In this document: piece after piece, positions 1 to 12,315 of the stretch
Position numbering within the stretch: position 1 is the stretch's first letter
How the letters are laid out: each line of letters opens with the position of its first letter
DNA from: Phoronis australis
Taxonomy: Eukaryota > Phoronida > Phoronidae
Assembly: GCA_002633005.1 (NCBI GenBank)
Contig: NMRA01000701.1
Span: 14,053 to 78,052, forward strand
Length of the DNA: 64,000 nt
Direction: 5' to 3'
The notes under the pieces: model-generated
Told to the model about the DNA's origin: nothing
Database searches by the model: none
Seen by the model: the letters and a program-made list of their open reading frames with translations, nothing else
Program-made: the position numbers and the translations under genes

Positions 1-99
1 TGCCAGTGAGACATTTGCACTCCTGAACTGCCAAATGTTATCTGGGAGAATTTTAGTGGTGGCTATGGGCCCCTTGGCCCCCTCTAAATCCGCCACTTG
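1..99 (+). repeat. 3' end of GGATCC-type inverted-repeat element (family A)
   Basis: The first 99 bases match the end of the complete copy at 48408-48555: both read ACTGCCAAATG, then a CCCCTTGGCCCC block, then CTAAATCCGCCACT. The left part of the element lies outside the window. It is a short non-coding DNA element. Confidence 0.7.
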
Positions 100-2129
100 T
101 ACGCGTCCCCAATTTGGAACTTCCGGGTCACTCAACCAATCTTGAGCTTAATGCGGCATGAAACCAGTGTTTTCTGTCAGAAAAGTTCTAACTTAAGTCA
201 CTTACTGTGATATAACTGGTCTTATCTTATTCCTTACTCAGTTTACAAGTGACCTCTGGGCTCGATATGAACTGACAATTCTTATTTCTTTAGACCAAGT
301 TTATAAACACCGAACTGACTTGGAGTTCTATGAGCTTGCCAGCACTTCCGAGGCACTAGAACTCCAATTTGACATAGTAATAATTGCCGAGATCATTTCA
401 TATCGGTAAGTGGTCAAAATCAAAAGTTTTTTTGTTGCAAGGCGAGGTTTATTGCCAAAGTAATGGCCTTAAAGTTTTCAGACGTAAACAAAGCCAAGTG
501 GTACCTGTCGGTTTTCGGCATCTAACGATTTTTTGTAACAATAATTCATGCAAACGCAACAGTTTCCTTTATCTTGAGATAGCTTGAACATACCCGGAAT
601 TCCATGTTTATTTTGATTTTACAAATTCACACACAGTATCTCAATCAAACAATCAACCAACCAACCAACCAATGCATCAACCAACCAAGATAAGGCAAGT
701 TCATAAAAAAGGTTGTCAGTTTCAAAACATAGCCTACTTAATTTGGCGCCGCTCAACTAAAACTAGAGACGCACATCGACACAGGCTCAGCGTTACTTGA
801 TGATCAAGTCACGATCGTCTGCCTGGACTACTTTCGTTGCACGCAAATTACAGCTGTGACCTGAATATACTGCACTGGACATCGTCCAGTGACTCTGTTG
901 ATGTACACTAGTGTAACCGGGGTATGGGCTCTAATCTTTACATTCTAAATTGCACTCTTGATTTTTTTCTATTCTACTTTGGTGCAGACCAAGTTGGCAG
1001 TTTTCACCACCAAGTTTGATAAGTTGGTTGTTTTAAGAATCAGTGGAAACGTCGTTGTTTTATGACGGCATGACTTTAAAACATTTGGTTGACCGTGAGA
1101 GGGTTAAAACAATCGATAGCAGTCACAGATCAGTTAGCGCGGGATGTTGAGTTTGCTGGATTCCCGTGGAGGGTGATTTATACGATTGTTTTGTTTTGTA
1201 ATCGTGGTAGCATATTACTCATGCGCAGAGCGCTGACTGAGGCGTTGTTTCAGACTGGTAACGTGTTACAATACCGCAAACTTTGAAACACGTGTAGCCT
1301 GTGTCGAACAGCATTAATTACAGACTAGGAGAAGGTCAAATTTTGATTTTGGGACGGCCCGTACTGCCTATTTATAAAATTTGGTACAAGCTCGGTATTG
1401 CAGAATTTTTCGTCTTAACGTGTGTGTTTAACAAGCAAAGTGACACAGAATTAGTCAGTTTGCGGCTGTGAAAACATTATGTTCAGTCGTTCACTTGGAA
1501 TTCAAGGTAAAAATGGTTAAAAGGATGTTCCCTGCGTACGACAAATGTTCCAAATATCAGCCAACCAAAAGAGTCCAAGAGGATCATTTATCCCAACATG
1601 TCACTCACTGATTAAAATAAGACGAGCAATGAAGTCACTGTTGAATGGCCATAATAAGGTAAAAAAAAAAAAAAAAAAAAAAAAAAATATCAATCTCCGA
1701 CGTATATGTCTGAGGAAAGTATTTCTAATGCCTTGAAACTCTGTTAGAAAACACCAAGGTCGGATTTTGCGCGATCTCCGTTGCACAAGCTTAGGGTGTG
1801 TCTCGTGAGTGACGTAATACTTAGGACAGATATCCGGTCATGCGCTCCCAATAAAGATTAATCTTATGAGCAAAACACCGTCTGAAGATAATGTACAAAA
1901 ATTATATCAGTAACTAGCATTAAATTTATTGCCATTCTCAGAGATTTTGCTTTTTACTAATAATTTCTCAAAAATTGTATAGAACGCAAGACCAAATTTC
2001 TGGCTTAAGTCTTGAGTCACTTTTCGTGAAACCGACCCATGGTTCAGTTGTTATAAGTTGTAAGGTACACAAGTATTGACAAATATTGTTTCAAATGAGC
2101 TATATGTAGTAGGTTCACGATAACGTAAT

Positions 2130-2238
2130 CAGTGGTGGATTCCATTTGGCAGTTCGGGAGTGCGAATGTCTGACGGGAAAATCATGACAAATACTCTGCT
2201 CTGGTCCCCCTTAACTAAAAATCGTGGATTTGCCCCTG
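2130..2238 (-). repeat. Inverted-repeat element, family A
   Basis: It begins CAGTGGTGGATT and ends GGATTTGCCCCTG, imperfect terminal inverted repeats. Its interior (TTTGGCAGTTCGGGAGTGCG, then AATGTCTGACGGG) is the reverse complement of the copy at 48408-48555. It has no coding capacity. Confidence 0.7.
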
Positions 2239-2369
2239 CTAATACGGAAATTGACGTATATTTTATCAAAAATAACTTCAGAAGGATGGACCTGTCTAGC
2301 GAAAGATGTCCCTTCTGTTGACTCACAGCGCTTAAAGTTAGCAAGACGTTTACTTCGGAACATCATGTT

Positions 2370-2840
2370 TCAGAAATGGCTGATCAGATTTACATGAAAC
2401 TAAGATACTATGCTTTATGCGCTGTTCAAAAAAGACTGATAGGAAATATTTTTAACGTTCCATTTTCCATAAAATGATATCAAATAATAAAACCTTAATG
2501 GTTTTCGTGAAAGACGCAAACGTTGCATGAAACAAAAACGAAATGACAATTCAGAAAATTGTAACAGCATTTTTGAGACTTCATCTTATCTTCTATACGT
2601 ACCAAACAAAATTTGATCTTGTTATTTTGGTATGGATGTACCTAAATTTTCTTTGCTAAATTTTACTGTAACAAGTTCCTATCCATGTGACCCACATAAT
2701 GGCAAATTGACAAAAAATGCTACAGGCACTCCAGAAAATACATTCTGTTACAGAGTTAAAGTCTACCGCTTTGTAAATCTTTGGGAACGCAAATCTGTCT
2801 ATAAGGTCCTACAAAACGTTAAAAGACCTTGCCAACAAAA
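2370..2840 (+). repeat. Dispersed repeat shared with 44.6-45.4 kb
   Basis: Blocks such as AGATACTATGCTTTAT, CAGAAAATTGT..ACAGC.TTTTTGAGA and GAAAATACATTCT recur in the same order at about 44670-45420. Both copies are diverged with indels. The 85-codon frame at 2632-2889 lies in this repeat, is not kept open in the other copy, and is not called a gene. Confidence 0.6.
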
Positions 2841-5256
2841 ACGATGTCCCAGTTTCTTCAGAAGCCGAAACTATACAGTTAAATTCTAAGCCTGTGTCGT
2901 GGCTGTATCGATCTTGCTGGCACATATCAAGCCTGGACATACACGGTTTGCGCAATGAAACATCAAACAACAATGCAAAACCCTTTACACATTCAGTTTT
3001 CAAAACGTCTACAGCAGCTTGAGGCTAGCATTTTTTTCTATTCTTAAAGTGCAGCCAAATGAGCCAGCAACTCTAGTCTCAGACAATGCGAACGTGCAAT
3101 TTTAGGATTGGCAATCCTCTATTAACTCTAAAGCGTTTTTCCGAGTCGCTGATGAGTGCGATGTCCTTGTTGGAAACGGAAATGGAATCCTGTCACAGTA
3201 AACAATATTTGGAGACGGATTTTATGAGAACAAAATTCTAAATCGGTATTCAGTTTTTGACCACTCGACAGGGCGAAATGCAGCGTATTTCTCTTTAAAA
3301 ATGTCTCCACAAGTCCACATTTCAATGCCATAAACGATAAATGAGGCCAGCTACGCTCACGCAATCTTACGGACAGTTCGATTCACAAACTCAAAACTGT
3401 AGTAGAATCTGGCTACTTCCATTTGTGTCCCAGTGACGCATTTCACCGTGTTTATTTAGACTATAGTGCTCAGTGCCAGTTGCCCTTGTTTGTCCTTTCA
3501 GCGTTTTTACACAAACTTTCCAACTGTTAAGGTGTGTTGTGAGTTATTCACTGATCGACACGTGTTGTGGTAGCGACAATTATGAGATACGTGGAATTGA
3601 ATTAGACCACTTTCTGTTTAAACTAGTATCGCATGGTTTCCTTTTTATATAGTATTTAGATTCACCAGTCCTTACAGCAGCTCGCAAAACTTCTGTCAAA
3701 AAATAAGCTTTCGATTTAGGTCGTCCCACGTTATAAAACTCGTGTGCACATGGTTCTTTGTACAAGGAAAATAATGACAAACCCAGAAATCGCGAAGCAT
3801 CATATCAGGGTTGTAGGCAGTACATAAGCGAAAGTAGTATATACAGAGCTGTAAACATGTAAGCAATATCTAATATGAGTATTCAAATATTTATATATGC
3901 TATTACGAACACATTAAAAACATGTTTCTCAATCGCTCTACAAATGATTTTAGTGCTTTAGGTCACGGCTCGTTGTTGCCTGAGACGGAACTCAAAAGTG
4001 GGTCAGACCTGGCTCGTAATGTTATGCATTAAGCTCTCGGACACTAAACAAAACTCAGTTCTCCTCAGTTACAGAAATCGCAGCTTTTTTAATTGATTGA
4101 ACCAACTGCTCTGAACATACATGTCGAGACAGTTTACCGTTAAGACTGTCCTACCTTGGCGTGTCGCCAACGCCACCCCGATATTTAATCGCCGTGTAAA
4201 CAAACGGTGCAAATTGCCGTGTTCAAAACGCGTGATTTTTTCCAGAAACATAAAAACATCATGTGATGCAACACTTACAAGCGTTTTCTAAGAGTCGATA
4301 GGGAAAATATCAAACTAATAGAAGATCGCAACCATTGGCAGATTCTCGAGTTGCCTAAGCGGCTGCACGCTTGTCAATCCACTACGAGCGTTTTATTTTT
4401 TCGTTTTTTCAAGAGAAACCAATAAGATCGCGCAAATTTATCATTTAATTCGTGATGTCTATGGTGGAAATGTTTTTCAACCAAAAGCGCTTCAGTTAAG
4501 AATTCAACATTTCCTGTTGAACACCCTCAAAATGAAAACATTACAAGCGTTTCGACAACTTACAATCGATTCCAGTTAACTTTGAGTAAAAACCTTTGAT
4601 AGTTTTCGGCGATAATAAGTTACAGAAAATACAACAGATTTTGCTGTTTTATAGCTCAGGTCAAAGCGAATAATTTAAAAAAGCCAGTCCTGTTCAAAAA
4701 TAAACCCCTACGTTTCTTTGTTGTCTTCTTAACTTAGGGTCTGTTTTTTGGAACCAGCCACAGCGCGACAAGCACACGTGGCGTCCCTTCATGATCTTAA
4801 TTAGGCGCTGGTAATTACGAAAAAACTGATGTTGCGTAGCTGCAAGGACGACTAAAAAGACACTATCGGCAACACGGGTGTGTATTTAAGATTACTCCCA
4901 AGGTGGGTTGAAGCCCAAGAATCCAGGCGTTGCACTCAAACACTTTCTAAGTAGAGAAAATATTTATTGTTCTAGTCAGCCGGGGAATATTTTAAGTGTA
5001 TACAATTAAAAGGTGACATGCCTCAATTTCAATTAATTCTCCCGAATGGCTGGGAGCCAAGGGCGGAAACAGGCGATTTCTAATAAAATCACAAAAACAA
5101 CGGACTTCGTAAATTTACACATGTACATGTAGCTATGATCAAGTAAAAAAAACTTCAAGAAGTCTAACATATAAAATAATCCCCTCCCCCGACTGCGTTT
5201 TTCACACTGTATGCCCCTTTAAGGACATCTGACGTTTGGAAAGATGTTTGCCTTAC

Positions 5257-7786
5257 CATATCCCGGAGATTATAACTCTCTTCTTTCCAATCAATCTTGT
5301 CCACATTTTTCCTGTAGTCTGCTTCGTGCGGTTCATCATCTCCAATCAGTACTAACGCTCGTCGAGAGCCCGGCGTCCATGAGAGCTCAGTTCGCACGTC
5401 CCGCAAAGCGCGCTCGTATGCCTCCGGCATGTCGTAGTTCGGATTGGTCCATTGGCGAACTTCGCGGACAAACGTCTTTAAATCCTCGACGTTTTTGCTG
5501 AAGTCAATAAAAGTTGTTGTGTACCTCGTCCCTTGCTCTTTCGTGATGTACTGTACACCGTACTCGCTTTGTGCGAAAACGGCTATTCGAATATCCGGGA
5601 TGTGACAGACTAAAAAGAAGATTTGGCAATATAAAAGCCTATAAAACTACACAAACAAACGGTTAGAATGATTAATCTTGGTTGGACTTAAATCCGCTAA
5701 ATTTTTTTTTTAAAATTACCTTCGATGAACGAACTCCTAACAATTAATGAAAAAAGTAAAAACACATTGCCCGCACCCACATAATGGCCCAATATTATTT
5801 TAACGACAAGAGACAATGTAAGTTGTAAAAACACGTTTACTACGAATTAAAATCTAATCTGTGCAGACCTGTAACCGACCGATCAGTTCCTCCACCTTGC
5901 TTCTGACAATGTTTATGACAGGAGCCATCGATGTCGTGGTATCAAAGGAGAAGACTATTTCCAACGGACCCTGGCCCGCAGGATTAGCATCCTGAAAATA
6001 GAACAGAACGGATACGTACGTTTCCAAAAAAAAAAAATGATGTAAAACGTCTTGAAATGGAAGTCTCATTTCTGTGCCATTCTTAAATTTGCGTGAACTT
6101 TACATATAATTTTTCCCTACATTCTGTTTTTTTGAACGAAATAATGTATTGTAAGAACCTCTGCCGTTAAGACTTTTAGTTTGCCCCGTTATCGTCACTG
6201 AATCTTTAACCGTGCAACTGCAGGTTAGGTACACTGAATCTTGAAGTTGATCACACGGAAACGGATGTTTGTGGGCGTAAGGTGCCACCGTGCAGCAAAC
6301 GGAAAGAATTGAATAATTCCACAATGCCATGGCAGGAGTGGCAGTAAGTACTGGGGAAAATTCGAGTGTATTCAAAGTAATTCTTTCGCTACGTTAATGT
6401 ACATAAATACTCCGTGAAACAATTTTAAAATTGCGTAGAGACGCTAACGGGCTGCAACTGCATTCTTGTTAATAAGCGTATGTTTCTCATTGATAAATAT
6501 TTAATTTAATTCTTTTCTTACTTGTTGCAGTTCGTTCCCCATTTGCCAAAATTCTGCTCTTGCAAATACATAAAAATCCTACACGAGTCTCGGGTTTATA
6601 ACATGGGCAAAACATCTTGGAAATTTCGTCAAAATCCCACGACTTGTCGGGTGAGGAATCTGGTCCTGGAGTTCGACAGTTATCGAGTTTTTGAGCATTT
6701 TAGGCGCGCGTGTGGAGTTCAGGATAAGTACCGCTGGTTTGGTGTTTGGCGATCCAATGTTTCGGCTTAGGGGTCCGTTGCTACATTTCAGAGGCGTGAC
6801 TACTTGAAGGATTCGTTTCGATCCCCTGAATATCTGTCCTCAGTTGCCATCCTCATCGTGCAGTTACGGTTTACCCCAGGTGGATTATGTGCTTCATAAA
6901 ATAACCCAGTATCTCTAGCACTAGACTACGTGCCGCTCAGTTATACCCTTAATTAGAAAGGGTGCGGCCTTTTCTGACTTCACTCCTAACGAAAGGTTGT
7001 CCTTTTCCTGCAAAATCCCCTTCAAAAGGGTTCACTTTGAGAATTCAAAACTCTATTATAACGTTGTTTGTATTTTGAAAATAATTTTGTAATGATGTCC
7101 TCATTCTTGTCTTGATAACATGACATCTCCTCTCAGTCTATTTTTCCGGCCGCCTTAATGAGGTTAGATTTAGCTTACCAATACAAAAGGAATAGATTGA
7201 CGGACGGAATTAACCTATACAAAAGGTCGGTATTTCTGGAACATCATTCGCTATGGGTCCCTTTTCCAATATCACTCACTGAATGGGAGTGCACTCCCTG
7301 TAATTTTCCAGTTACAACACCGTCGGGAATGTAGCCGAGTAGGCCTACCTCCGAGTCAAATGTCTCTAGCAACACCAATCGTTTTTCCCAGCCCTGAACC
7401 GAGTCAAATATTAGGAACAGTTTTGCAGCGATCACGTGACCCAACGCGTGTTTATAACCGCTTCAGTGAATTTAGAAGAGCGTGCGTCCATTGAATTCAG
7501 GCAAATCAACGGCGAGAGTATACACAATACTGGCGGGCGTTCAGTAGACGCTAGGACCTAGCTAAAACGTAGTCAAAGTCACGTGTTCTCATTTAAAATG
7601 CACGGCAATATCTCACGTAATCTCGTGAAGTCTTGCTTTTTAGCGAGGTCCTAGCGTTACTGAACGGGAGGCTGGTCTTGCAGCAGCAACAAACAACACT
7701 GTGATCAACTGAAAACGTTCACTTACTAGCGAGAAAGAAAGGCAGACCAGCGAGCACGCGAGCACCGCGGTAGTGAACTTCAGCAT
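5257..7786 (-). CDS. Secreted von Willebrand factor A domain protein (3 exons, incomplete)
   Basis: Exon 1 (7786-7727) encodes MLKFTTAVLACSLVCLSFSL, a clear signal peptide, and ends in phase 0 at a GTAAGT donor. Exon 2 (5991-5869) follows in phase 0 after a TTTTCAG acceptor and carries the first beta strand with a MIDAS metal site of DxTxS form (IVFSFDTTTSM, Asp at about residue 37). Exon 3 (5609-5257) carries the next strand (IRIAVFAQSEYG), a helix with PEAYERALRDVRTEL, and the core strand ALVLIGDDEPHE, then ends at a GTAAGG donor after LRDM. The product is expected to be an extracellular metal-dependent adhesion or ligand-binding protein; the fold is known, the partner is not. Exon 2 ends in phase 0, but exon 3 is open only if one more base is supplied, so a one-base sequence error, unusual splice or true lesion lies there. 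The remaining 3' exons were not found. Joining exon 1 to the vWA exons is inference from phase and fit. Confidence 0.65.
7533..7673 (+). repeat. GCTAGGACCT-family MITE, copy 1
   Basis: About 140 bp, starting GCGGGCGTTCAGTAGACGC and ending TAGCGTTACTGAACGGGAGGC, with imperfect terminal inverted repeats built on CGTTCAGTA..GCTAGGACCTA. The interior contains CACGGCAATATCTCACGTAA and GAAGTCTTGCTTTTTAGCGA. Three more copies are at 33141, 41934 and 58453. It has no open frame. It lies about 50 bp inside intron 1 of the vWA gene model. Confidence 0.85.
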
Positions 7787-8493
7787 CTCGTTTTGATTTC
7801 CTCTGTTCGCTGCCTTGCGATTCCGACAATGTAGGTCCAAAGGTCTGTGCACCGGCAGTGAAAATGCACCAGCACAAATGCCCACCAGCTTGTAAAACTA
7901 TCTCACAGCTGGACCAAGTCCAAACTTGAGACTCTGTATAACCCCGGCCGTTCCCGTTGTACGCGACTTAATTTGTTTATCGTGCACAATGCAAACGGTC
8001 ATCGACATTTCCAAGAAGGGACTATCCAATTTCAACATGCGCCATTTTCGATTTCGCAATTTTAGGTTTGGTCAACCCCAATAGAGTGTGATGCGTTTTC
8101 TTAAGTTGCTCAGGTGTTTCGTTGTACCCGTTACTAATAATGGATTCGAAATGGAAGGCTGTCGCTGTAAGACATTTAATAGGACTTAATTCATGAGAAA
8201 AAAGGCATTATTCAATGTTTGCGTTTTAGTCAGATAAAGAGTGAAGCTTTTTAATTTATACATTTTCTTAATTCCAGGCTACACTTCACTGATCAAATGA
8301 TTACCAATTACGTTGTTCTTCAAGACCCCTGACAACACTACAAAAATACTCGATGCATGTTTTGTATACAACTTGTTTTACTATCTGCCTTTCATTATTA
8401 GATTTAAAATGAATAATATTTAGTAACTTTGGATATTCAAAACTAGCCATGGATTCTTACCTGCGGTAAAATACCACAGATACCAGAAGCAAG

Positions 8494-8640
8494 GGTGGAT
8501 CCAGGACTTTGTAAAAGGGGATCGGTTCAAGGATTTTTCAAAAAGGGGGGTCCCTATGTCAAGAACAATTTGAAAATTCTAGATTTGATGTCTTTAAAAT
8601 CGAGGGAAAAGGGAGCCCGGACCCCCTTGAATAATGGATT
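8494..8640 (+). repeat. GGATCCAGG-type short element (family B)
   Basis: It starts GGTGGATCCAGGACTTT, contains a G-run and the block AAAATTCTAGATTTGATGTC, and ends in AGGGAGCCCGGACCCCCTTG. The right edge of the window (63883-64000) holds the same blocks in reverse (TGATATCAAATCTAGACATT). Both are short, non-coding and probably mobilised in trans. Confidence 0.55.
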
Positions 8641-9671
8641 AGAAATAATTCACCTTACATGAAAAATATAATTGCCATGTGAAAACGTCTCTCAAACTGC
8701 TCTCTCACAGTACAAGGCCCCGACTGGCTCACGGACACTCTGCAACGTTACGTCACTGCTCACACCATCATGTCGCATAGTTGTAGCGAAGGCGTAATAC
8801 CGTAGCTAACCCGCCCAATTTTGCCCCTTCTTACCGCTGTGGAAATGCACTCAAATTGTACCTTTGTCAATTTGGAAATGCTTTCAGTGCTTGAAACGAA
8901 TTGACATTCGTCACTGGTAGAGACCAGGCGCTAATGTAGCCCACAAAGGTGTCTTTAATGTAGGCGCCGAGCAGATGATTTCAAGGAATCAATAGCAGAA
9001 ATCACTTATAACTTTTCCAACCTTTGACTAATTAACCGATCGCTCAGTCGATCGTCCCAAAATTCGGCCACTGGGCACTCATGCCGCTTTTCAAACTGGC
9101 CAAATCCATTTTGAAACCCCATAACCTGAAAATTATAACTCAGTGCCAGCCACACGGTTTCTTTGGGGTGGCAATTTATCGTGGTCGCTCGCGGGGGGGG
9201 GGGGGGGGGAANATCGTCGCCCGTAATTACGCTATACGATTGATACTTCGCTGGTGTTTTACGACCCAAATCGTTAAATGATTTGGAGACTCACGTTAAC
9301 TCTGGGGAGGTTATAGGCCTACGCTCTCGCTCATAATTTTGGCCTGGCGTGCTTTGGTGCTCGTAAAGTAGCCTACCTTGCTTTTTCAATATTTAGGTCA
9401 AGTTTCATTCTCTTACCCCAACCAGTGTGCGCGTATATATACATAACATTGCAAAAACGGGTTCACTGAGAACGATATTCGATCTGGGGCTCATTCTTTA
9501 ATATTCATTTAAGACATTTGAATCAGTAATGGACAAATGAATGGATGGTGGTCTCGTGGAATGGTACTGATAAATCTAAAGACGTCTTGTTGAGATTTCG
9601 CCTTCGGATATACGGGCTACTACAAATCGTCAATTTTGTGGATGTGACGATTAACAGTACCGTGTGTTGTT

Positions 9672-9830
9672 CAGTGACGTATCTAGGGATATCACAAGGG
9701 GGGCGGGCAACATTTTGTCCGGTTGTAAGCATTTGCGCAAACTGAACCACGATTGTAGATGCGCATAGCACCGAATGGGGGGAGGTCGGAAGGGGAGTTT
9801 TCCCCCCTCCCGCCCAGGAAATTTCTCTGT
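9672..9830 (+). repeat. TCTAGGGATATCACAAGG-type element (family C)
   Basis: It starts CAGTGACGTATCTAGG, followed by ATATCACAAGGGG, an AACATTTTGTC block, then GATTGTAGATGCGCATAGC and ACCGAATGGGGGGAGG. The same order is found in reverse at 28966-29273 in a tubulin intron. No open frame with a domain is present. Confidence 0.65.
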
Positions 9831-11777
9831 TTTTACATTTAAAAATCAAGCATTTTCCTTGATTTCTGAAGTATTATCCAAGAAAAAAAAGGCAAAAAAA
9901 AACAAAAAAAAAAACCAAAAAAACAGAACGTGTCAAACAGGAAAAAATACAAGTACCTAAGACTCGACGTCACGACCTGGCCGATAGAGCGCGCGTGCGT
10001 TACCACTATGCCACCACGATTTAATTACTTATTTTCATTACTAAGAGACCTACTTGTTTATGGTCCACAGCGTTTGCGCGCGAAACCTACTTCTTTTTGT
10101 AATGCTTATTACACGTTTTATATTTTGTGCCATCAATTCTTAACAAATTCGTCGTATTTAAAATAGTCTTCAAATGCCCAAAAGTCCAAATCCGTTTTTC
10201 GTGTTGCAACAATGACGGGATTGCTTTGGAAATCGTCTTAAGATAAGGTTTGACAAAGAGAGTATTGCGAGTTTCTGAGTGATTCACTATGGCTTCGTTT
10301 AAAATTCACATCTTACCAGCAGTTTCTGTTTTTTCATCGTCACTCAGGTTCCATTTTCTTTAAAAAATGAAATAAATTTTCTTCATTGCACAGTGGAGCA
10401 GACGACGGAAACGGAGTCGTAGTGCGCAACGCCCGACTGCCGGTCACATGGGATATCGCGGGAGAGCCTATACTTAGCCATAGTTCCGTTACGAATGCGC
10501 CGTGTTCCGAATTGAAATTGGCGGATTTGAGCCCCCCCAACACTAAAACTGCACACATTTAAATCTTTTTTCATCCGTATAATTTTAATTACCGGGGTTA
10601 ATTAATAAACTCAACATTTCCCTACGCTCTTACTGTTTTATTCTTTTTTAGCTGCAGCCAAGTGGGGGGGGGGGGGCGGGCTCCCTGGGCCCCCCTAAAT
10701 CTGACTATGTCGTTGGACATGCCTGAACTCCGATATGCCCTTTCATATTGACTCAGTACGGTCTGAGCTGAGCGCCGAGTCCGACGTAAACTGCGGAGTT
10801 ACTCACCGTTCGTACCGGTTCTTTGGCAAGAAATTAATGAGTTGCGTGCCCAATTTCAGTTCAGTGAACCGGGTCAAGAAGATACGAACCGAGAAGTCGA
10901 CGTTTTTTATCAACTTTTTAAGTGTAGTCTGAAACATATGGCTTTCAGTCGGTGTAATTTTGTTTAGCCTACAGTTTTTTGTCCGGCCCCGGCTTTTCAG
11001 TAGTTAAGTTAGTTTTCAGTGCTATGTGATAATTGACACTCAGTGATGAGCGTCAACAACATATCCTTGATAAGGTGACGTGTGCGAAATAGAACCAGTC
11101 TCACGGGCAAAGACGCTAGATGTCACTGTGTTTAAGCTTTTATCGTCTTCAGCTAAGGAGAGTGACTGCGGATGTTTGGTTGCCGAGGCACTTTAAAGCG
11201 AGTCTGTAAAATGCAGTTTGTATCGTAAAATGGATGCGTGAACCATCTAGTTGCTTACGACACAATATTGTGCGACGGCTAAGGTAAGCGAAGTAGCCTT
11301 ACTCATACACAAACAGCAAAATTCAATCACCGACTAAGTATTCTTACACACGCACAGCGCGTACCAATGCCTTTTACTACAATCCGTAGACTATACCTTG
11401 ACTTAACCATCAACGTTATGTTGCTATAAGTACATTTTGAGAATAGAGGAACACCAAGTTTTTTCTTAAAAGTTTTCTTTTCTCATGAACAACTGCCCAT
11501 CCATTTTTGAGACCGTTTTGATTAAAGGTTACCATGGACCACACAGACACAATTGCTTCCAAGCTCGGAACAAGTAAAGTGTCTTAGTAACCTAGTTCCA
11601 AGACCGTCTCTAGCTGGGGCAGTGGAGACGTTGAAGCTTTTTGGCAAATTATGTCTTACATTGATTAAAAAAATCAAAGTCACGTTGTTGTAAATACCTT
11701 TGCACATTGTCATTGAAAGACACATTAGGAGGCCATCGATGTCTTTAATTCCTTCTCGAACAAATAACTTTTTCTTT

Positions 11778-11917
11778 GAGCAGTCCTTCGTTCAATTCCC
11801 AAAATTGGAAACTGACCATTTTTATCACTGTGCGCGGCAGGTGGTATGATGTCATATCCCCTGGCGTGAGCAATGTAAACATGGCCAGTTACCGATTTTG
11901 GGAATGAGGGACTGCTC
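11778..11917. repeat. 140-bp foldback element upstream of the SPRY gene
   Basis: The left arm runs from GAGCAGTCC through ATTCCCAAAAT to ACTGACCAT. The right arm is its imperfect reverse complement, from ATGGCCAGTTACC through ATTTTGGGAATG to GGACTGCTC. Arms are about 38-42 bases and enclose about 60 bases. It is either a MITE or a cruciform-forming sequence, and it ends about 390 bp before the start codon of the triple-SPRY gene. Confidence 0.75.
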
Positions 11918-12297
11918 AGAAGAAATTCCTTGTGGTTAGATACCTCCAGTAGTCCTTTAAGTCGGGAGGTTTGTGGAGAATTGCATGGTGAAGTGTATGT
12001 CAGTTAAGTCAGTATCAACTGATTGTCTGCTCTTTGGACATCGGTGCTGCACATTTGTTTTATTGGCCTGATTTGTCATGACTTCACAGGACACTGCTTG
12101 CCTTTACTACACTACAGCCCAACTCCAGTCCAAAGATATTTCCTAGATACTCACTTTCATGGAACTGTTGACCCATAAAAACTCCTGATGCTGATATCAA
12201 TTTTCTAATGATCTTGAATATTTGTTTCTTGTAAACATTTAATGAGTGTCTCACTTCAGTTTCAGACTTTGATTAGACCTGTCCAATGGCTGTCTGC

Positions 12298-12315
12298 ATG
12301 AGAAATGGCAAGTGA
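12298..12315 (+). promoter_or_regulatory. Short upstream ORF overlapping the SPRY start codon
   Basis: An ATG at 12298 opens a five-codon frame (ATGAGAAATGGCAAGTGA) that overlaps the main start at 12305 in another frame. If both lie in the mRNA, scanning ribosomes would meet this ATG first, which could lower translation of the main frame. The effect is inference. Confidence 0.4.

Larger units (their letters stand above)
100..5160. other. Non-genic region with scattered repeats
   Basis: I see no open frame with a recognisable domain or splice structure. The stretch holds an A-run of about 25 bases near 1662-1686, a reverse copy of repeat family A at 2130-2238, a dispersed repeat at about 2370-2840, and a copy of the TTTATAGCTC repeat near 4636-4680. 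Further exons of the minus-strand vWA gene would be expected here, but I could not recognise any. Confidence 0.5.
7887..11777. other. Non-genic region with short repeats
   Basis: No gene recognised. It contains GC-tract elements at about 8494-8640, 9672-9830 and 10660-10715. A long G run with one N lies at about 9190-9212, and an A-rich low-complexity tract at 9880-9930. Open frames of up to 108 codons here fall over repeats and show no domain. Confidence 0.5.

Noticed and set aside
6100-6375. Cys-rich 91-codon minus-strand frame between vWA exons 1 and 2
   Set aside because: It has an acceptor-like CCCCAG but its phase does not fit after exon 1, while exon 1 joins directly to the vWA exon in phase 0.
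9190-9212. G-run ending in AAN, with overlapping frames on both strands
   Set aside because: Homopolymer with an uncalled base; the frames are artefacts of low complexity.
9955-10015. tRNA-like sequence on the minus strand (TGGCATAGTGGTAACGC, later GACGTCGAGTC)
   Set aside because: A-box-like part is good but the B box is degraded and the arms do not pair; at most a decayed SINE head.
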